DNA of 5,804 nucleotides, from the NCBI GenBank assembly GCA_946408315.1, contig CAMJRV010000178.1, positions 1 to 5,804 on the forward strand, read 5' to 3'. The position numbers and the translations under genes are program-made. Under the pieces are notes generated by a model. The model did no database searches. It was not told where the DNA came from and worked only from the letters and a program-made list of their open reading frames with translations. Shown here one piece after another: positions 5,369 to 5,804 of the stretch (its first letter is position 1; each line of letters begins with the position of its first letter). This DNA comes from an uncultured Bacillota bacterium (GTDB lineage: Bacteria; Bacillota; Clostridia; Peptostreptococcales; Anaerovoracaceae).

Positions 5369-5397
5369 AAGATTTAACTAAAAGGAGATGAAGTGAT

Positions 5398-5775
5398 ATG
5401 AACAAAGCAGTTAAAACAAGTTTGGCGCCTAAACCGGTAGGAACCTATTCACAAGCAATTGTTGCAGGTGATTTTCTCTTTTCCACTCAGATGGGGATAT
5501 CGCCTGCCACTGACAAGTTGGCCGGGGATGATATTGAAAGTCAGACCAGGCAGACGATGGAAAATTTCAAGAACATATTACAGGAAGCGGGAATGGATCT
5601 TGGTAATGTTGTGAAAGCGACGATATTTCTGAAGAACATCGAGGATTTTGCTAAGGTGAATCAGATCTATAGCAGCTATTTTCAGGATAATCCTCCAGCA
5701 CGTGGCACTGTGGAGGTGAGCCGGCTTCCGATCGGCGGACTGATTGAGATAGAGATTATTGCTTGCCGTTCTTGA
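5398..5775 (+). CDS. RidA/YjgF/UK114-family protein
   Basis: This 125-residue cytoplasmic protein has normal RidA length and the family landmarks: VGTYSQAI (14-21), FSTQMGISP (28-36), an FLKNIEDFAKVN block (77-88), and the C-terminal signature PPARGTVEVSRLPIGGLIEIEIIA (split 99-110 and 111-122). Arg102 and Glu117 align with the Arg105 and Glu120 of E. coli RidA, which hydrolyses reactive enamine/imine intermediates to ketoacids. It departs from the usual pattern at GPYSQ (Pro16 to Thr), SGQ (Gly30 to Thr) and ARS (Ser103 to Gly), so it may belong to a divergent Rid subgroup with another substrate or no deaminase activity. AAAGGAG at 5381-5387 lies ten bases before the ATG. The gene follows the nuclease by 29 bases and is probably co-transcribed, though a functional tie is not obvious. 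Confidence 0.9.
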   Translation: MNKAVKTSLAPKPVGTYSQAIVAGDFLFSTQMGISPATDKLAGDDIESQTRQTMENFKNILQEAGMDLGNVVKATIFLKNIEDFAKVNQIYSSYFQDNPPARGTVEVSRLPIGGLIEIEIIACRS

Positions 5776-5804
5776 TCATATTGATCTTTTTGACTTATTA
5801 AAAA

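Noticed and set aside
5388..5396. Two-codon open frame ATG-AAG-TGA between the ribosome site and the RidA start.
   Set aside because: It most likely arises by chance from the purine-rich ribosome site; the ATG at 5398 begins a full RidA protein at acceptable spacing.
4523..5775. Nuclease toxin with RidA as its immunity protein.
   Set aside because: RidA is a conserved metabolic enzyme family and not a nuclease inhibitor. The nuclease is a tethered lipoprotein without toxin delivery domains.
5773..5792. Short GATC repeat followed by T residues after RidA, as a terminator.
   Set aside because: Only about four pairs can form and the T run is five long; too weak to call, and the window ends shortly after.

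Overview
The window looks like a chromosomal stretch of a low-to-medium GC Gram-positive bacterium, probably a Firmicute and perhaps a clostridial lineage. Grounds for this are strong AGGAGG-type ribosome binding sites, consensus TTGACA/TATAAT promoters, a DUF6485-type cysteine-rich protein, a stand-alone YbaK/ProX deacylase, and a lipoprotein signal with a typical lipobox. The assignment is inferred from style and gene content; no marker gene fixes the species. I see no rRNA, tRNA, CRISPR array, insertion sequence or attachment site.

Layout. Positions 1-33 may be the last codons of an upstream gene. They are followed by a strong hairpin that overlaps a plausible promoter. A small six-cysteine protein (181-396, +) converges on a ProXp-ala/YbaK-type tRNA deacylase (412-903, -). 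The 904-1099 intergenic region is dense with regulatory structure: a probable minus-strand promoter for the deacylase, a perfect 22-bp palindrome at 990-1011, and a perfect consensus plus-strand promoter straddled by two copies of one palindromic operator.

That promoter serves a gene run on the plus strand: a MarR-family regulator (1100-1534), a DHA2-type 14-helix drug exporter (1547-2992), an ICMT/PEMT-type membrane methyltransferase (best start 3040, end 3621) and an alpha/beta hydrolase (3680-4459). Spacing is tight throughout and a weak terminator-like hairpin sits at the end of the hydrolase gene. The natural reading is an autoregulated, ligand-inducible efflux operon. Two small-molecule or lipid-modifying enzymes ride with the pump; their substrates cannot be read from the sequence.

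A second gene pair follows: a secreted lipoprotein nuclease with a DKGH active site and a C-terminal EF-hand/Excalibur-like calcium-binding tail (4523-5368), then a RidA/YjgF-family protein with several unusual active-site-region residues (5398-5775). All genes appear intact. The most interesting features are the operator architecture before marR, the extra 22-bp palindrome, the exporter-methyltransferase-hydrolase grouping, and the domain makeup of the nuclease. I did not find evidence for a wholly new type of system.
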